From contig MAYW01000012.1 in the NCBI GenBank assembly GCA_001723765.1, forward strand, positions 1 to 51,093: a DNA stretch of 51,093 bases. The letters are read 5' to 3'. Origin of the DNA: Candidatus Scalindua rubra. Lineage in GTDB: Bacteria; Planctomycetota; Brocadiia; Brocadiales; Scalinduaceae. Below, in pieces: positions 33,298 to 41,267 of this stretch. The notes under the pieces are model-generated. The model saw nothing but the letters and a program-made list of their open reading frames with translations. It did not search any database and was not told the DNA's origin. The stretch's first letter is position 1. Every line of letters starts with the position of its first letter. The translations under genes were made by a program, and so were the position numbers.

Positions 33298-34089
33298 TCA
33301 AAAAAAGATCCTTTTTAATTTTTGAAAAAATTTTGTATCCTTAAATGACAAAATATTCAATGCGCCATTTAGCTTTTTTTTAAATATAAAAAAATTATCG
33401 GTCGTTTCTATACCAATCCTTTTGAGTGCAAAAATGTCAGCATTCTTACCGTTCATACCGTACATATTAGAACATGCGCATGCATATTTACATGTCTTGA
33501 CGATTTCCATTGTTTCGTCATTAAAATCCGCCCTTGTGCCAATAGGATAGGCAAAAGAACTTATTTTCTTACTAAGTTTTGATTCTAATACGTCTTTAGA
33601 GTCTTTGATTTCTTTTACAACTTCTTCATTTGTTAATCTAGCCAGTATTCGATGGGAAATAGTATGAGAGCCAAATGAAATGTTGTTATTTTTCATCTCA
33701 TTTACTTGGGATAGAGAAAGATATTTATTCCCATTATTCTCTATAAAATCACTTACCAGAAATATTGTTGCAGGGAAATTATACTTTTTGAGCAAGGGAT
33801 ACGCATTGTGATAATTATCACTGTATCCATCATCGAATGTAATTACTATTGAACCAGAAATCTTTTCAAAATCAGTTTTTAAATATCCTACGGCTTCCTC
33901 TAAAGAAATTACCTTATAATTTTTCTTTATATAATGTAGTTGCCTCTCAAACTCTTCGGGAGTAACTGTTTCATCAGGTTCGATTTCGTTGCTGATACTA
34001 TGATACGTTAGGATTATCAATCCCTTTTTATTAGTCTTACTTCGGTTGATATATTGATATCCCGTATAAGTTGCAAAGATACATACCAA
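33298..34089 (-). CDS. Polysaccharide deacetylase (NodB homology), start uncertain
   Basis: 263 aa if the TTG at 34089 is used. NodB motifs are complete: TFDDGYSDN (metal Asp pair), SFGSHTISH (metal His residues), FAYPIG, and a later catalytic segment. The N-terminus is hydrophobic (VCIFATYTGYQYI), suggesting a signal anchor and an extracytoplasmic enzyme that removes N-acetyl groups from a glycan. No ATG fits; the frame stays open upstream to about 34129, and an AGGAG lies at about 34136-34140, so initiation from a rare codon there or from CTG is possible. It lies between the DegT aminotransferase and carbamoyltransferase genes. Confidence 0.85.
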   Translation of the reverse strand: MVCIFATYTGYQYINRSKTNKKGLIILTYHSISNEIEPDETVTPEEFERQLHYIKKNYKVISLEEAVGYLKTDFEKISGSIVITFDDGYSDNYHNAYPLLKKYNFPATIFLVSDFIENNGNKYLSLSQVNEMKNNNISFGSHTISHRILARLTNEEVVKEIKDSKDVLESKLSKKISSFAYPIGTRADFNDETMEIVKTCKYACACSNMYGMNGKNADIFALKRIGIETTDNFFIFKKKLNGALNILSFKDTKFFQKLKRIFF

Positions 34090-34152
34090 AGTTTTTATAA
34101 TCTTTTTCAGTAAATATCTTGATGAGATAAATCAGCTCCTTTCAGCCTGCCC

Positions 34153-34210
34153 GACCCGTCCGACCGCATCCGGGCGGGCAATGCCATTCTGGCGGGTAAT
34201 CGGACAGGTC
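34153..34210. repeat. Inverted-repeat element upstream of the deacetylase gene
   Basis: GACCCGTCCGA (34153-34163) and TCGGACAGGTC (34200-34210) match at 10 of 11 positions as inverted arms around a GC-rich core (CCGGGCGGGCAATGCCATTC). It is related to the unit at 26334-26385 and to the GCCCGCCCGACAG...GGCGGG sequence at about 49115-49140. Confidence 0.65.
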
Positions 34211-34237
34211 GCTAATTTATAGTAAACGAATTAAACT

Positions 34238-34283
34238 AATCCCCCTTAGTCCCCCTTTAGAAAAGGGGGAAAGAGGGGGATTT
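34238..34283. repeat. Dispersed C5/G5 palindromic repeat (copy 2)
   Basis: AATCCCCCTTAGTCCCCCTT followed by AGAAAAGGGGGAAAGAGGGG. It lies 8 bases beyond the stop of the DegT gene and could act as its transcription stop. Confidence 0.8.
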
Positions 34284-34290
34284 GCTAATT

Positions 34291-35478
34291 TCAAAGGCGT
34301 TTAAACACATTTATAATTATCTCTATAGACTTATTATCAAGATAGGGATGAGATGGAATTGTTATTAATCTCTCGGCAATATAAAGTGCTTTAGGAAACA
34401 ATTCTTTTTGTTTATCATATCCAAGGTCATATAAATGATGCACAGGTTTCAAATACATCCTGCCTGTGTCAATGCCTCTGTCCCAGAGTTCTGCCTGCAC
34501 CCTTTCCATAGTCTTTATTTCTTTAAAGACTACAGGGAGATGGTTGAAAACAGGAGTACTGTTTTTTGTTACCCTTGGTAATATTATGTGTTCATTATCC
34601 TTTAATGCCTCATAGAGAGCCATGCCTTTTTTTAGTCTTATTCCATTAAATTCATCAAGTCGATTAAGGAGACTTAACCCGATTATTGCCTGAAAATTTG
34701 AATATTGTTTTGATTCGAAACTCTCGTGTACTGTTGTATGTTTAAATGGAGAAATTAACTTATAGAATGAACCATATATAATAGGCCTTGTTACTAATGA
34801 ATATAATGTTAGGATAAATGGGCTTGTTATCTCAAATGAAAATTTCTGTCTTGGAAGTAAATTTCTTTCTTCTCTTACAAAGTTTGCCAACTCATCGGAG
34901 TTTGTTACAAGCATACCACCACTAAAAGTAGAAAAGTTTTTACCTCTACATAAACTAAAACAACCAGCATCTCCCAGCGTTCCAACCTTTTTCCCATCTA
35001 ACATTGCCCCGGGTGCCTGTGCTGTATCTTCTAAAATAAAAAACTCCTTTTCTGAAGCAAGTTTTAATGGTAAATCTATTTCGTAGGGAAAACCGAAATG
35101 ATATATTGGCAGAACACATAATGTGTTATCATTAATAACGTCAGGCAAGCATTCAAAGTCCATAGTGAAATTATCTAAAGAACTTTCACAAAGTACTGGT
35201 TTTAGACCAGCTTTCCGTATTGGAAGGACCAGGGTAGGAACGGTATAAGCGGGTATTACCACCTCTTGCCTGTTTGAAAGTTTTTTAATTGCCTTTAGAA
35301 ATACGTATATGGATGCAGTACAACAATTAAATGAAAAGGCATGGCTAGACCCCATGTACCTTGCAAAGCTGTATTCAAACTCCTCGATATAAGATTTATT
35401 CCCAAAGAATGACTTAAATCCTTTAAGTATCTCAAATATAGATAACGGGACTGCCGTTGTAGGGATTTTTTTTAGCAA
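34291..35478 (-). CDS. DegT/DnrJ/EryC1/StrS-family aminotransferase
   Basis: 395-aa PLP enzyme that aminates keto-sugars. Residues expected for the family are visible: the PAYTVPTLVLPI phosphate/PLP region, the EDTAQAPGA motif with the aspartate that contacts PLP, and GCFSLCRGKNFSTFSGGML, in which the lysine forms the Schiff base. The N-terminus (SIFEILKGFK) departs from the family's usual IPxxxP start but the length is normal. It belongs to the glycan block, followed by the deacetylase and preceded by a methyltransferase 18 bases upstream, so an amino-sugar is probably part of the product. Confidence 0.9.
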   Translation of the reverse strand: MLKKIPTTAVPLSIFEILKGFKSFFGNKSYIEEFEYSFARYMGSSHAFSFNCCTASIYVFLKAIKKLSNRQEVVIPAYTVPTLVLPIRKAGLKPVLCESSLDNFTMDFECLPDVINDNTLCVLPIYHFGFPYEIDLPLKLASEKEFFILEDTAQAPGAMLDGKKVGTLGDAGCFSLCRGKNFSTFSGGMLVTNSDELANFVREERNLLPRQKFSFEITSPFILTLYSLVTRPIIYGSFYKLISPFKHTTVHESFESKQYSNFQAIIGLSLLNRLDEFNGIRLKKGMALYEALKDNEHIILPRVTKNSTPVFNHLPVVFKEIKTMERVQAELWDRGIDTGRMYLKPVHHLYDLGYDKQKELFPKALYIAERLITIPSHPYLDNKSIEIIINVFKRL

Positions 35479-35496
35479 TGTAATAAACCCTCCTTT

Positions 35497-36162
35497 TTAT
35501 TGATATCCTGCTTTTACCAGAATTATGGGTGCAAACATTGTTATCGGAAATCCTATAGGTATTGTTTCCTTTATAATAAGACCTTTAGAGATTAGGACTG
35601 TAGTTAATTCCTTCAGCGAATATGCATTTAATGTTACTTGAGTATCGTACAGCCACACCAATTTGAAACTTAAATAAACAAATGGATTTATCTTATTACG
35701 AACATCAAATATTATGAAACCGTCTTTTTTGCATACCCTTTCCATTTCTTCGAGTGCTGCAATGACATCATCTTTAGTATAGAAATTGTAAAATGTGTTT
35801 ATGCATATTGCAATATCTATAGATTTATTGAGAAAGGGTAGTTTCTGGGCATGCGCTCTCAAAAAGTTCAAGCTATATAATTTCTTCCTTTGGAAGCTTT
35901 CATTAGCGGTCTTTAACATCTCATGTTCTGTATCGATACCTACTATCTTAAGCGGATTCTGCTTTATTAATAGGTTTTCACAGAGGAGTCCCTCTCCACA
36001 ACCAACATCAATTAAAAAACCGTTGTTATCGTTTATAAGTTGCCTTACTTTTCTCCTTATTTTAAGACGAAATAAATCAGATGTTAGATCACCTCTTTCA
36101 TCAGGTTTTGACAGAATATGACGAACCAGATCCGTCAATGGACGTAAGATTTTACTAAACAT
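35497..36162 (-). CDS. Class I SAM-dependent methyltransferase
   Basis: 221 aa with the Methyltransf_11 build: motif I IDVGCGEGLL, an acidic end of strand 2 (VGIDTEHEML), a LPFLNKSIDIAICINTFYNF segment (motif IV region) and MERVCKKDGFIIFDVR. The C-terminal hydrophobic end (FPITMFAPIILVKAG) could touch a lipid or membrane. It probably methylates a sugar or lipid-linked intermediate. It is tightly packed between the GT9 gene and the DegT gene. Confidence 0.88.
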   Translation of the reverse strand: MFSKILRPLTDLVRHILSKPDERGDLTSDLFRLKIRRKVRQLINDNNGFLIDVGCGEGLLCENLLIKQNPLKIVGIDTEHEMLKTANESFQRKKLYSLNFLRAHAQKLPFLNKSIDIAICINTFYNFYTKDDVIAALEEMERVCKKDGFIIFDVRNKINPFVYLSFKLVWLYDTQVTLNAYSLKELTTVLISKGLIIKETIPIGFPITMFAPIILVKAGYQ

Positions 36163-36191
36163 ATATGTTTTAAATTGAAATATTCGTTATC

Positions 36192-37313
36192 TTATGAACT
36201 GGACATGTCAGAAGTCCCTTCTTTAGAAAGTTTTTCTTTGACAATCTCCTTCATAAGAGATTCAACTCCCTCCCATACCATATCAGGCGTAATACTTTCC
36301 ATGCACTCATGAGTTCTGCACTCATATTTCAAACAGGGGCTACAGGAGACTTTCATACCCGTAACTATGCGGCTTTTGGACTTTGTATCATAAGGGCCGT
36401 ATCTATGGAAATTTTCTGGTCCAAAGATCACTACAAACGGCGTGTTTATTGCATCGGCTATATGAAATGGCCCCGTATCGTTTGAAATAAATAGTTGAAC
36501 TCGTTCCAAAAGTGCACCAAGTCTGCCAAGTGAGAACCCAATTGCCAAGATGGGTTTCGCATCCTTAAGCTCGTCTTTTATTTCATAAACAACATTATCA
36601 TTATTGCCACCTGTAAGGATAATCTGGGCTCCATATTTTTGACATAACCTTTTTCCTACCTCAATAAATCTTTGACTTTTCCATTGTCTGGTAGGAACAA
36701 ACGCCCCAGGCTGAATAGCCACGACTGTCCTGTTATCATCAACCCCTGAATCCAGCAGCCAGTTGTTTATGAATTCTCTATCTTCTGACGAAATAGAGAA
36801 TTCCTGTTTTGTATTGTTAGTATCCGCACCTAACTCCCTGGCAATTAACAGTTTTCTATCAACCTCATGCACTGTTCCAAAAAGGTCATCATGCACTTTA
36901 ACATCAAGGAAAAATCCCTTTCCATCAGAATTCCTACCAACTTTATTTTTTGCTCCTACGCTTTTATAAAATATGTACCTTAGCAAAGATGATTTCCACG
37001 TTTCAATAGCTTCCAAATCGACCATCATGTCAAATCTTTCTTTTCGTAAACCCAATAACAACTTTAAATTTGAAAATATTTGCTTATAGATAGACTTTGA
37101 TGGACCCTTGCTAAATGCTTCTTGTTTGAAGTATAGTATTCTATTTGCATAATGCTTAATATTTAAAGCTTGTGCAGTCCTTGGTACGGTGAGTAATGTA
37201 ATATCGCTATTAGAAAATCTTTCACGTAAGGCTCTTAAAACAGGTGTTGACATTATTATGTCACCTATTCCACCTGCTTCCATTATTAAAATTTTTTCAT
37301 ATTTACCTGACAT
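36192..37313 (-). CDS. Glycosyltransferase family 9 (heptosyltransferase-like), copy 1
   Basis: 373 aa from the ATG at 37313; the frame upstream to 37361 adds a hydrophobic stretch with no family match. GT9 motifs: EAGGIGDIIMSTPVLRAL at the N-terminus, VAIQPGAFVPTRQWKSQRF around the domain junction, FISNDTGPFHIADAINTPFVVIFGP for donor binding. Near the C-terminus is a Cys cluster (CSPCLKYECRTHEC) also found in the next GT9 gene. LPS-core-type heptose or related sugar transfer is likely. The two GT9 genes are adjacent and only 42 bases apart, with a C5/G5 repeat between. Confidence 0.92.
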   Translation of the reverse strand: MSGKYEKILIMEAGGIGDIIMSTPVLRALRERFSNSDITLLTVPRTAQALNIKHYANRILYFKQEAFSKGPSKSIYKQIFSNLKLLLGLRKERFDMMVDLEAIETWKSSLLRYIFYKSVGAKNKVGRNSDGKGFFLDVKVHDDLFGTVHEVDRKLLIARELGADTNNTKQEFSISSEDREFINNWLLDSGVDDNRTVVAIQPGAFVPTRQWKSQRFIEVGKRLCQKYGAQIILTGGNNDNVVYEIKDELKDAKPILAIGFSLGRLGALLERVQLFISNDTGPFHIADAINTPFVVIFGPENFHRYGPYDTKSKSRIVTGMKVSCSPCLKYECRTHECMESITPDMVWEGVESLMKEIVKEKLSKEGTSDMSSS

Positions 37314-37363
37314 TTTGGCTCTGTTGTAACTTATTAGCAAAAGAAAAGAATAAGTTGACAAAT

Positions 37364-37405
37364 CCCCCTCTTTCCCCCTTTTCTAAAGGGGGACTAAGGG
37401 GGATT
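37364..37405. repeat. Dispersed C5/G5 palindromic repeat (copy 3)
   Basis: AATCCCCCTCTTTCCCCCTT with TAAAGGGGGACTAAGGGGGA; the orientation is inverted relative to the copy at 34238. It sits between two tandem GT9 genes and touches the stop of the upstream one. Confidence 0.8.
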
Positions 37406-38615
37406 ATTTAATGCTGTGTGAGCTTTTATTCGTAGTTGAATAATTGGATACCTTCTCAGAAGGAAATAAATTTAATATTTCTATCTGCATTTTTACAGCA
37501 GCCGAGAAATCATTTGTCGTAATCAGCTTCATGCATTCATGTGTCTCACAAATCCCTTTTTTGCATGGACTACAGTCTAAATCCTTTCTTAAGACTACGT
37601 GATTTTTGCCGCGTGGCCACCAGTGGAAAGGAACGGTAGGCCCCATTGTTGAAACTGTCGGAATGCCTAGGGCTGTTGCTATATGGAGTGGTCCAGAATT
37701 ATTACATAGAAAAAGGTTGCAGCGGCTCAAGACCGATATAAATTCCCTTAGATTAAGGTCTTCGAGAATGATGGGTGTCTTAACGGCATAATCTTTAAAC
37801 TCTGATATTAGGTGTCTTTCATCTCGACCTCCAAAAAGAATTACATTAGTACTGTATCTGGCTACTAGATAATCAGATATAGCTGCAAATCTTTCTATAG
37901 GCCATCTTTGGCTTTCATAATTTCCTCCCGGATGTATGCCAATGATTTTGTTTTTCAGCTTAATTCCCTTATTTTTCAAGAGTTGAAGAGCATTTTCTTT
38001 TTCATCTGAACTCAGGAAAATTTCTGGTTGTCTTTCTTTCGCCTCGATTCCTAAACATGTTATTAAATCCAAATAATAATCAATCATGTGTTTCTTTTCG
38101 GTAAAAATGGGAAAAAACTTTGAAGAATACCTGATATTGTAAAAAATTCCTCTACCAGCAAACTCGAAACCAAGCCTATATTTACTACCAACTAAACGAG
38201 TTATAATTGATGTATACAATTCATAATCAAGATACGGATCAATTACTATGTCAAAATTCCTTTCGCGTATGCCCTTAAAAAAGGATAGCCTGCTATTCAG
38301 ACTTTTATGCCTCTTCTCTTTGTCATAGACTATTATGCAATCAACAAAAGGATTATTGATTACCAGGTTTTTGTTCACTGAATTAGCCAGAACAGTAATT
38401 TGTACATTTGGCCACTTTTCCTTTAAGGCTCTGAAGATTGGTGTTGTCATTACCATATCACCAATCCTATCGAGCCGAATAATTAATATATTTTTAATAT
38501 TTATGTCTAATAAATCTTCCTTTGCATAAGTTTTTGTAAAAGAGCGTAAACTTCCAAATATAAGGTTCCTAAGCGTGAGATATAAATCTTCTATTTTTCT
38601 ATTTCTTGATTTCAT
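37404..38615 (-). CDS. Glycosyltransferase family 9 (heptosyltransferase-like), copy 2
   Basis: 403-aa GT9 protein with a 40-residue basic N-terminal extension before ILIIRLDRIGDMVMTTP. GIHPGGNYESQRWPIERF and FLCNNSGPLHIATALGIPTVSTMGP are the acceptor/donor motifs. It shares the C-terminal Cys cluster (CSPCKKGICETHEC) with its neighbour, an unusual conserved feature that may bind a metal. It is a paralogue rather than a recent duplicate. It most likely adds a core sugar before or after the other GT9 enzyme. Confidence 0.92.
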   Translation of the reverse strand: MKSRNRKIEDLYLTLRNLIFGSLRSFTKTYAKEDLLDINIKNILIIRLDRIGDMVMTTPIFRALKEKWPNVQITVLANSVNKNLVINNPFVDCIIVYDKEKRHKSLNSRLSFFKGIRERNFDIVIDPYLDYELYTSIITRLVGSKYRLGFEFAGRGIFYNIRYSSKFFPIFTEKKHMIDYYLDLITCLGIEAKERQPEIFLSSDEKENALQLLKNKGIKLKNKIIGIHPGGNYESQRWPIERFAAISDYLVARYSTNVILFGGRDERHLISEFKDYAVKTPIILEDLNLREFISVLSRCNLFLCNNSGPLHIATALGIPTVSTMGPTVPFHWWPRGKNHVVLRKDLDCSPCKKGICETHECMKLITTNDFSAAVKMQIEILNLFPSEKVSNYSTTNKSSHSIK

Positions 38616-38624
38616 TATTCATTC

Positions 38625-38764
38625 TTAACAGGCTGTCCGAGAATTGTCATTCCGGACTCGATCCGGAATCTAATACGTCTGTAAATACTTATAATTAAAG
38701 ATTCTGAAATAAATTCAGAATGACAAAAAATATTGCTCTTGCTTATTCTCGGATAGCCTGTTAA
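38625..38764. repeat. MITE-like nested palindromic element (copy 2)
   Basis: Arms TTAACAGGCTGTCCGAGAAT (38625-38644) and ATTCTCGGATAGCCTGTTAA (38745-38764) match at 19 of 20 positions. Inside are hairpins ATTCCGGA...TCCGGAAT and ATTCTGAA...TTCAGAAT, bounded by TTGTCATTC and GAATGACAA. It has the same inner plan and size as 3652-3789 but different outer arms. Its right arm encodes the C-terminus of the following glycosyltransferase. Confidence 0.85.
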
Positions 38765-39884
38765 TATCCAACAACTCTAAATAAACCTTTTCTGTTTCTT
38801 CTATATTCCTTTCAATCGTAAACATCTCTTCAACTCTTTTTCTTCCTGCGTTTCCATACTGTTCTGCAAGATATTTATTATGTAAGAGTTTCATAATACA
38901 TTTTGCCATACTTGATGAGTCTCTCGGCTTGACTAGTAAACCCGTAATACCATCCTGTACTATTTCTGGCGTGCCTCCAACATTAGTTGCTACGACGGGC
39001 TTTTTCATTGCCATAGACTCAAACAATACCCTGCTGCAGGCATCAATCTCAGAAGGTAATACGACTACATCCATGCTTGCAAGAATTTGTGGTATGTCCC
39101 TTCTAAACCCGGTAAAGATAGTCTTCTTATCAATACCTTTCTCTACTGACATTTCATAGAGCGATTCTTCAAGAGAGGGATTGTTAAATGCCTCGCCAAC
39201 AACAAGAAAACGTACATTTTTAAAGTCTTGTGAAACAATCCTTGCGCTTTCCAGGAAATACTCATAACCTTTTTCTGGATCTATACGTCCAACGGTTCCA
39301 ATTATTGGCTCATCCTCATCAATCTTAAACTCACTTCTAATTACATTTCCATTTAATTCAGGACTGAACTCCGTTAAGTCCACACCATTTATTATCGTCC
39401 TAATCTTGGCGCCAATTTTTTTTCTTTTTGTAAACCTGCTTCTGACCGCATCAGAATTGCAGATAATTTTATCTGGTAGGAAGGAAAAAAAATTATCACT
39501 ATCAAATCTCCCACTCTCAAGGCATCTCTCATGCCATACTATGGGAACATTTTTTATCTTTGCGGCAATTGCGCCAAACAGATTAGATCGAGGTTGGTTT
39601 GAATGAATCAGGTTTATGTGTTTCTTTTCTATAATATGTATAAGATTTCTGATGGTATTGCAAATTTTCACAGGATTTGGCCATTTTATACTTGGGAATT
39701 GAACAAAGTCAGGATATATTTCCATTTTCCTTAGCTCATCTATGAAAGGTCCTTCTTTAGAGCAGGTAAAGTGAGGTCTAAAAAGTTTCTTATTTAATAC
39801 CTTCATTAAATTTAATAAACTTACCTCGGCTCCACCCATTATGGATTCATTATGAAGATAGAGTATATTGAATTTTGTACCCAT
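38715..39884 (-). CDS. Glycosyltransferase family 4 with repeat-encoded C-terminus
   Basis: 389-aa GT-B enzyme: an N-terminal NESIMGGAEVSLLNL loop, HSNQPRSNLFGAIAA, VGRIDPEKGYEYF and PSEIDACSRVLFESMAMKKPVVATNVGG are standard GT4 motifs. The last 17 or so residues (INRLSENKQEQYFLSF region) are translated from the palindromic element at 38625-38764, so the original stop was probably replaced when the repeat inserted. The catalytic core is intact. It is the first glycan gene of the block when read on the minus strand, with the PIN toxin gene 8 bases upstream. Confidence 0.9.
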   Translation of the reverse strand: MGTKFNILYLHNESIMGGAEVSLLNLMKVLNKKLFRPHFTCSKEGPFIDELRKMEIYPDFVQFPSIKWPNPVKICNTIRNLIHIIEKKHINLIHSNQPRSNLFGAIAAKIKNVPIVWHERCLESGRFDSDNFFSFLPDKIICNSDAVRSRFTKRKKIGAKIRTIINGVDLTEFSPELNGNVIRSEFKIDEDEPIIGTVGRIDPEKGYEYFLESARIVSQDFKNVRFLVVGEAFNNPSLEESLYEMSVEKGIDKKTIFTGFRRDIPQILASMDVVVLPSEIDACSRVLFESMAMKKPVVATNVGGTPEIVQDGITGLLVKPRDSSSMAKCIMKLLHNKYLAEQYGNAGRKRVEEMFTIERNIEETEKVYLELLDINRLSENKQEQYFLSF

Positions 39885-39891
39885 AGTTTAC

Positions 39892-40314
39892 TCAAGGGAC
39901 TTTTTTAAACCCCAAATTTACATGCTCAAAGTGTTCGTCTCCGGTAAATACTTTTTTGATATTTAACTCTTGCATGACAACGAAAGAAGTCAAATCTGTA
40001 AATGATATGGAAGGTTTATCCCCATATTTTTGTCTCAATTTCCATGCCTTTTTAAACCTATCTTCATTTATGTTTTCAAGACTAAGAAAATCAAGTTCTA
40101 CCATCTTAAAAATAGCTTGAATATATTTAGATGCCTGTGAAAAGGTTACCTTTTTAAAAATCCGTGTTATAGTTTCATCAAGTACATAGTCTGTAGTGAA
40201 AAACTTTCCCCCTCCATTTCTAAGAGATAAATAAAGATCGCTAGCTTCTCTATATGGTTTTTCTCTCTTATCAGCTAGCGCTAACCATGCCCAGCTATCC
40301 ATGAATATCTTCAA
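39892..40314 (-). CDS. PIN-domain toxin (VapC-like)
   Basis: 140-aa PIN ribonuclease with a complete-looking acidic set: D6 (MDSWAW), D46/E47 (VLDETITR), D106 (SFTDLTSF) and D126 (FTGDEHF). Such proteins cut RNA (often tRNA) when their antitoxin is lost. The start at 40314 lies 8 bases after the antitoxin-like gene's stop, the usual order antitoxin then toxin. The following GT4 gene starts 8 bases after its stop, so toxin and glycan genes could be co-transcribed. Confidence 0.88.
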   Translation of the reverse strand: MKIFMDSWAWLALADKREKPYREASDLYLSLRNGGGKFFTTDYVLDETITRIFKKVTFSQASKYIQAIFKMVELDFLSLENINEDRFKKAWKLRQKYGDKPSISFTDLTSFVVMQELNIKKVFTGDEHFEHVNLGFKKVP

Positions 40315-40322
40315 TTTGCATC

Positions 40323-40637
40323 CTAATCATAAATTTCATTGTCAATTTCATTAGTTAAGTCACCAGAACTACGGCAACTGCCCATGACCTTCAAAAGGGG
40401 ATCACTGTTTCTAGACTGTTTCGGTTTATGAGTCTTCAATTCCCTTCTCGAATGCTTCCAGGCACCTTTATTTTTACCGATATTTTTCTTCAACCAGCCT
40501 TCTAATTCTTCCTTGAGGAATCTCCAATTCCTCCCAACTCTTACGGCTGGAATCTCACCTTTCCTTGCCTTTTCGTATACTGTTAATCTATGTATACCCA
40601 AGAATTTTGCTACTTCATCAACTGTTAGTACTTTCAT
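40323..40637 (-). CDS. HTH (excisionase-type) antitoxin of the PIN toxin
   Basis: 104 aa from the ATG at 40637, chosen because of its AAGGAGA ribosome-binding site and because MKVLTVDEVAKFLGIH is the canonical start of the HTH_17/excisionase DNA-binding domain (about 1-50, GEIPAVRVGRNWRFLKEELEGWL). The remaining 50 residues are basic and disordered-looking (KHSRRELKTHKPKQ), ending in an acidic tail that could bind the toxin. It probably represses its own promoter just upstream, a region of ACATA/CATAT repeats at about 40690-40730. Confidence 0.85.
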   Translation of the reverse strand: MKVLTVDEVAKFLGIHRLTVYEKARKGEIPAVRVGRNWRFLKEELEGWLKKNIGKNKGAWKHSRRELKTHKPKQSRNSDPLLKVMGSCRSSGDLTNEIDNEIYD

Positions 40638-40785
40638 AATTTTCTCCTTACCTTTTTTATGAATTTTTTTGTCCAAATTATATATAAAATAACATACATA
40701 AACGTACATATACTAACATATACATATTTTTATGTCTAGTAATTTCTATAACTTACCAACCTTTATCTGTACCGGGCGATATTGC

Positions 40786-40825
40786 CTTAATCCTCCTTTA
40801 AAAAAGGAGGAAAGAGGGGGATTTG
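40786..40825. repeat. Dispersed C5/G5 palindromic repeat (copy 4, degenerate)
   Basis: TAATCCTCCTTTAAAAAAGG followed by AGGAAAGAGGGGGATTTGCC. It is upstream of the PIN/HTH operon. Confidence 0.65.
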
Positions 40826-40892
40826 CCAAATTTATTTCTTTTGCCATAAATCTAGTGGTTATTGTTCAATACTTTGCTTTATAATATTTTTT

Positions 40893-41036
40893 ATGAATTA
40901 TTCCGATACAGATGAACAAATAAAGGCCTTTAAATCTGCTACAGACAGAAGCAAAAATATTCTTGGATTCACGGGAGCATGTATAAGTACAGAATCTGGT
41001 ATTTCTGACTATCGTAGTAAAGTCAGTATCTGGTAA
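40893..41036 (+). pseudogene. Sir2-type NAD-dependent deacetylase, N-terminal fragment
   Basis: 47-aa frame whose last 25 residues (ILGFTGACISTESGISDYRSKVSIW) match the Sir2 NAD-binding motif, normally GAGxSxxSGIPDFRS. The rest of the enzyme (Rossmann domain, catalytic histidine, zinc cysteines) is absent, and one conserved glycine is a cysteine. The break lies about 130 bases before the repeats of the RAYT element, so insertion or deletion there probably destroyed the gene. Confidence 0.7.
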
Positions 41037-41162
41037 AATTTCAATCTGTTTATTTAAAGATTTTCATTTAGAATTCATAAGCAAAGACAGAACTTTCATC
41101 CTTACTGGTTTTGGGTCTTCATAGGGTCGGGTAGGGTCTTTATAGTTAAATAGCACATAGTC

Positions 41163-41208
41163 CACATAGGGTCAAGTCTACAAATAGCACATAGGGTCAA
41201 GTCTACAA
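41163..41208 (+). repeat. Tandem 21-base repeats flanking the RAYT gene
   Basis: CACATAGGGTCAAGTCTACAA occurs twice (41163-41183, 41188-41208), with similar partial units just upstream. Its core GGGTCAAGTCTACA reappears inverted (TGTAGACTTGACCC) at 42264-42277, after the gene. These bracket the transposase like REP-type ends. Confidence 0.8.
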
Positions 41209-41267
41209 TTGACAAATAAAGAGATTTTGGTTAAAACATGTATAAGATCCAATTTGAGAATGAATAA

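Noticed and set aside
41163-41208. CRISPR array suspected from two 21-base repeats
   Set aside because: Only two copies with a 4-base gap and no spacers or cas genes; they belong to the RAYT flanks.
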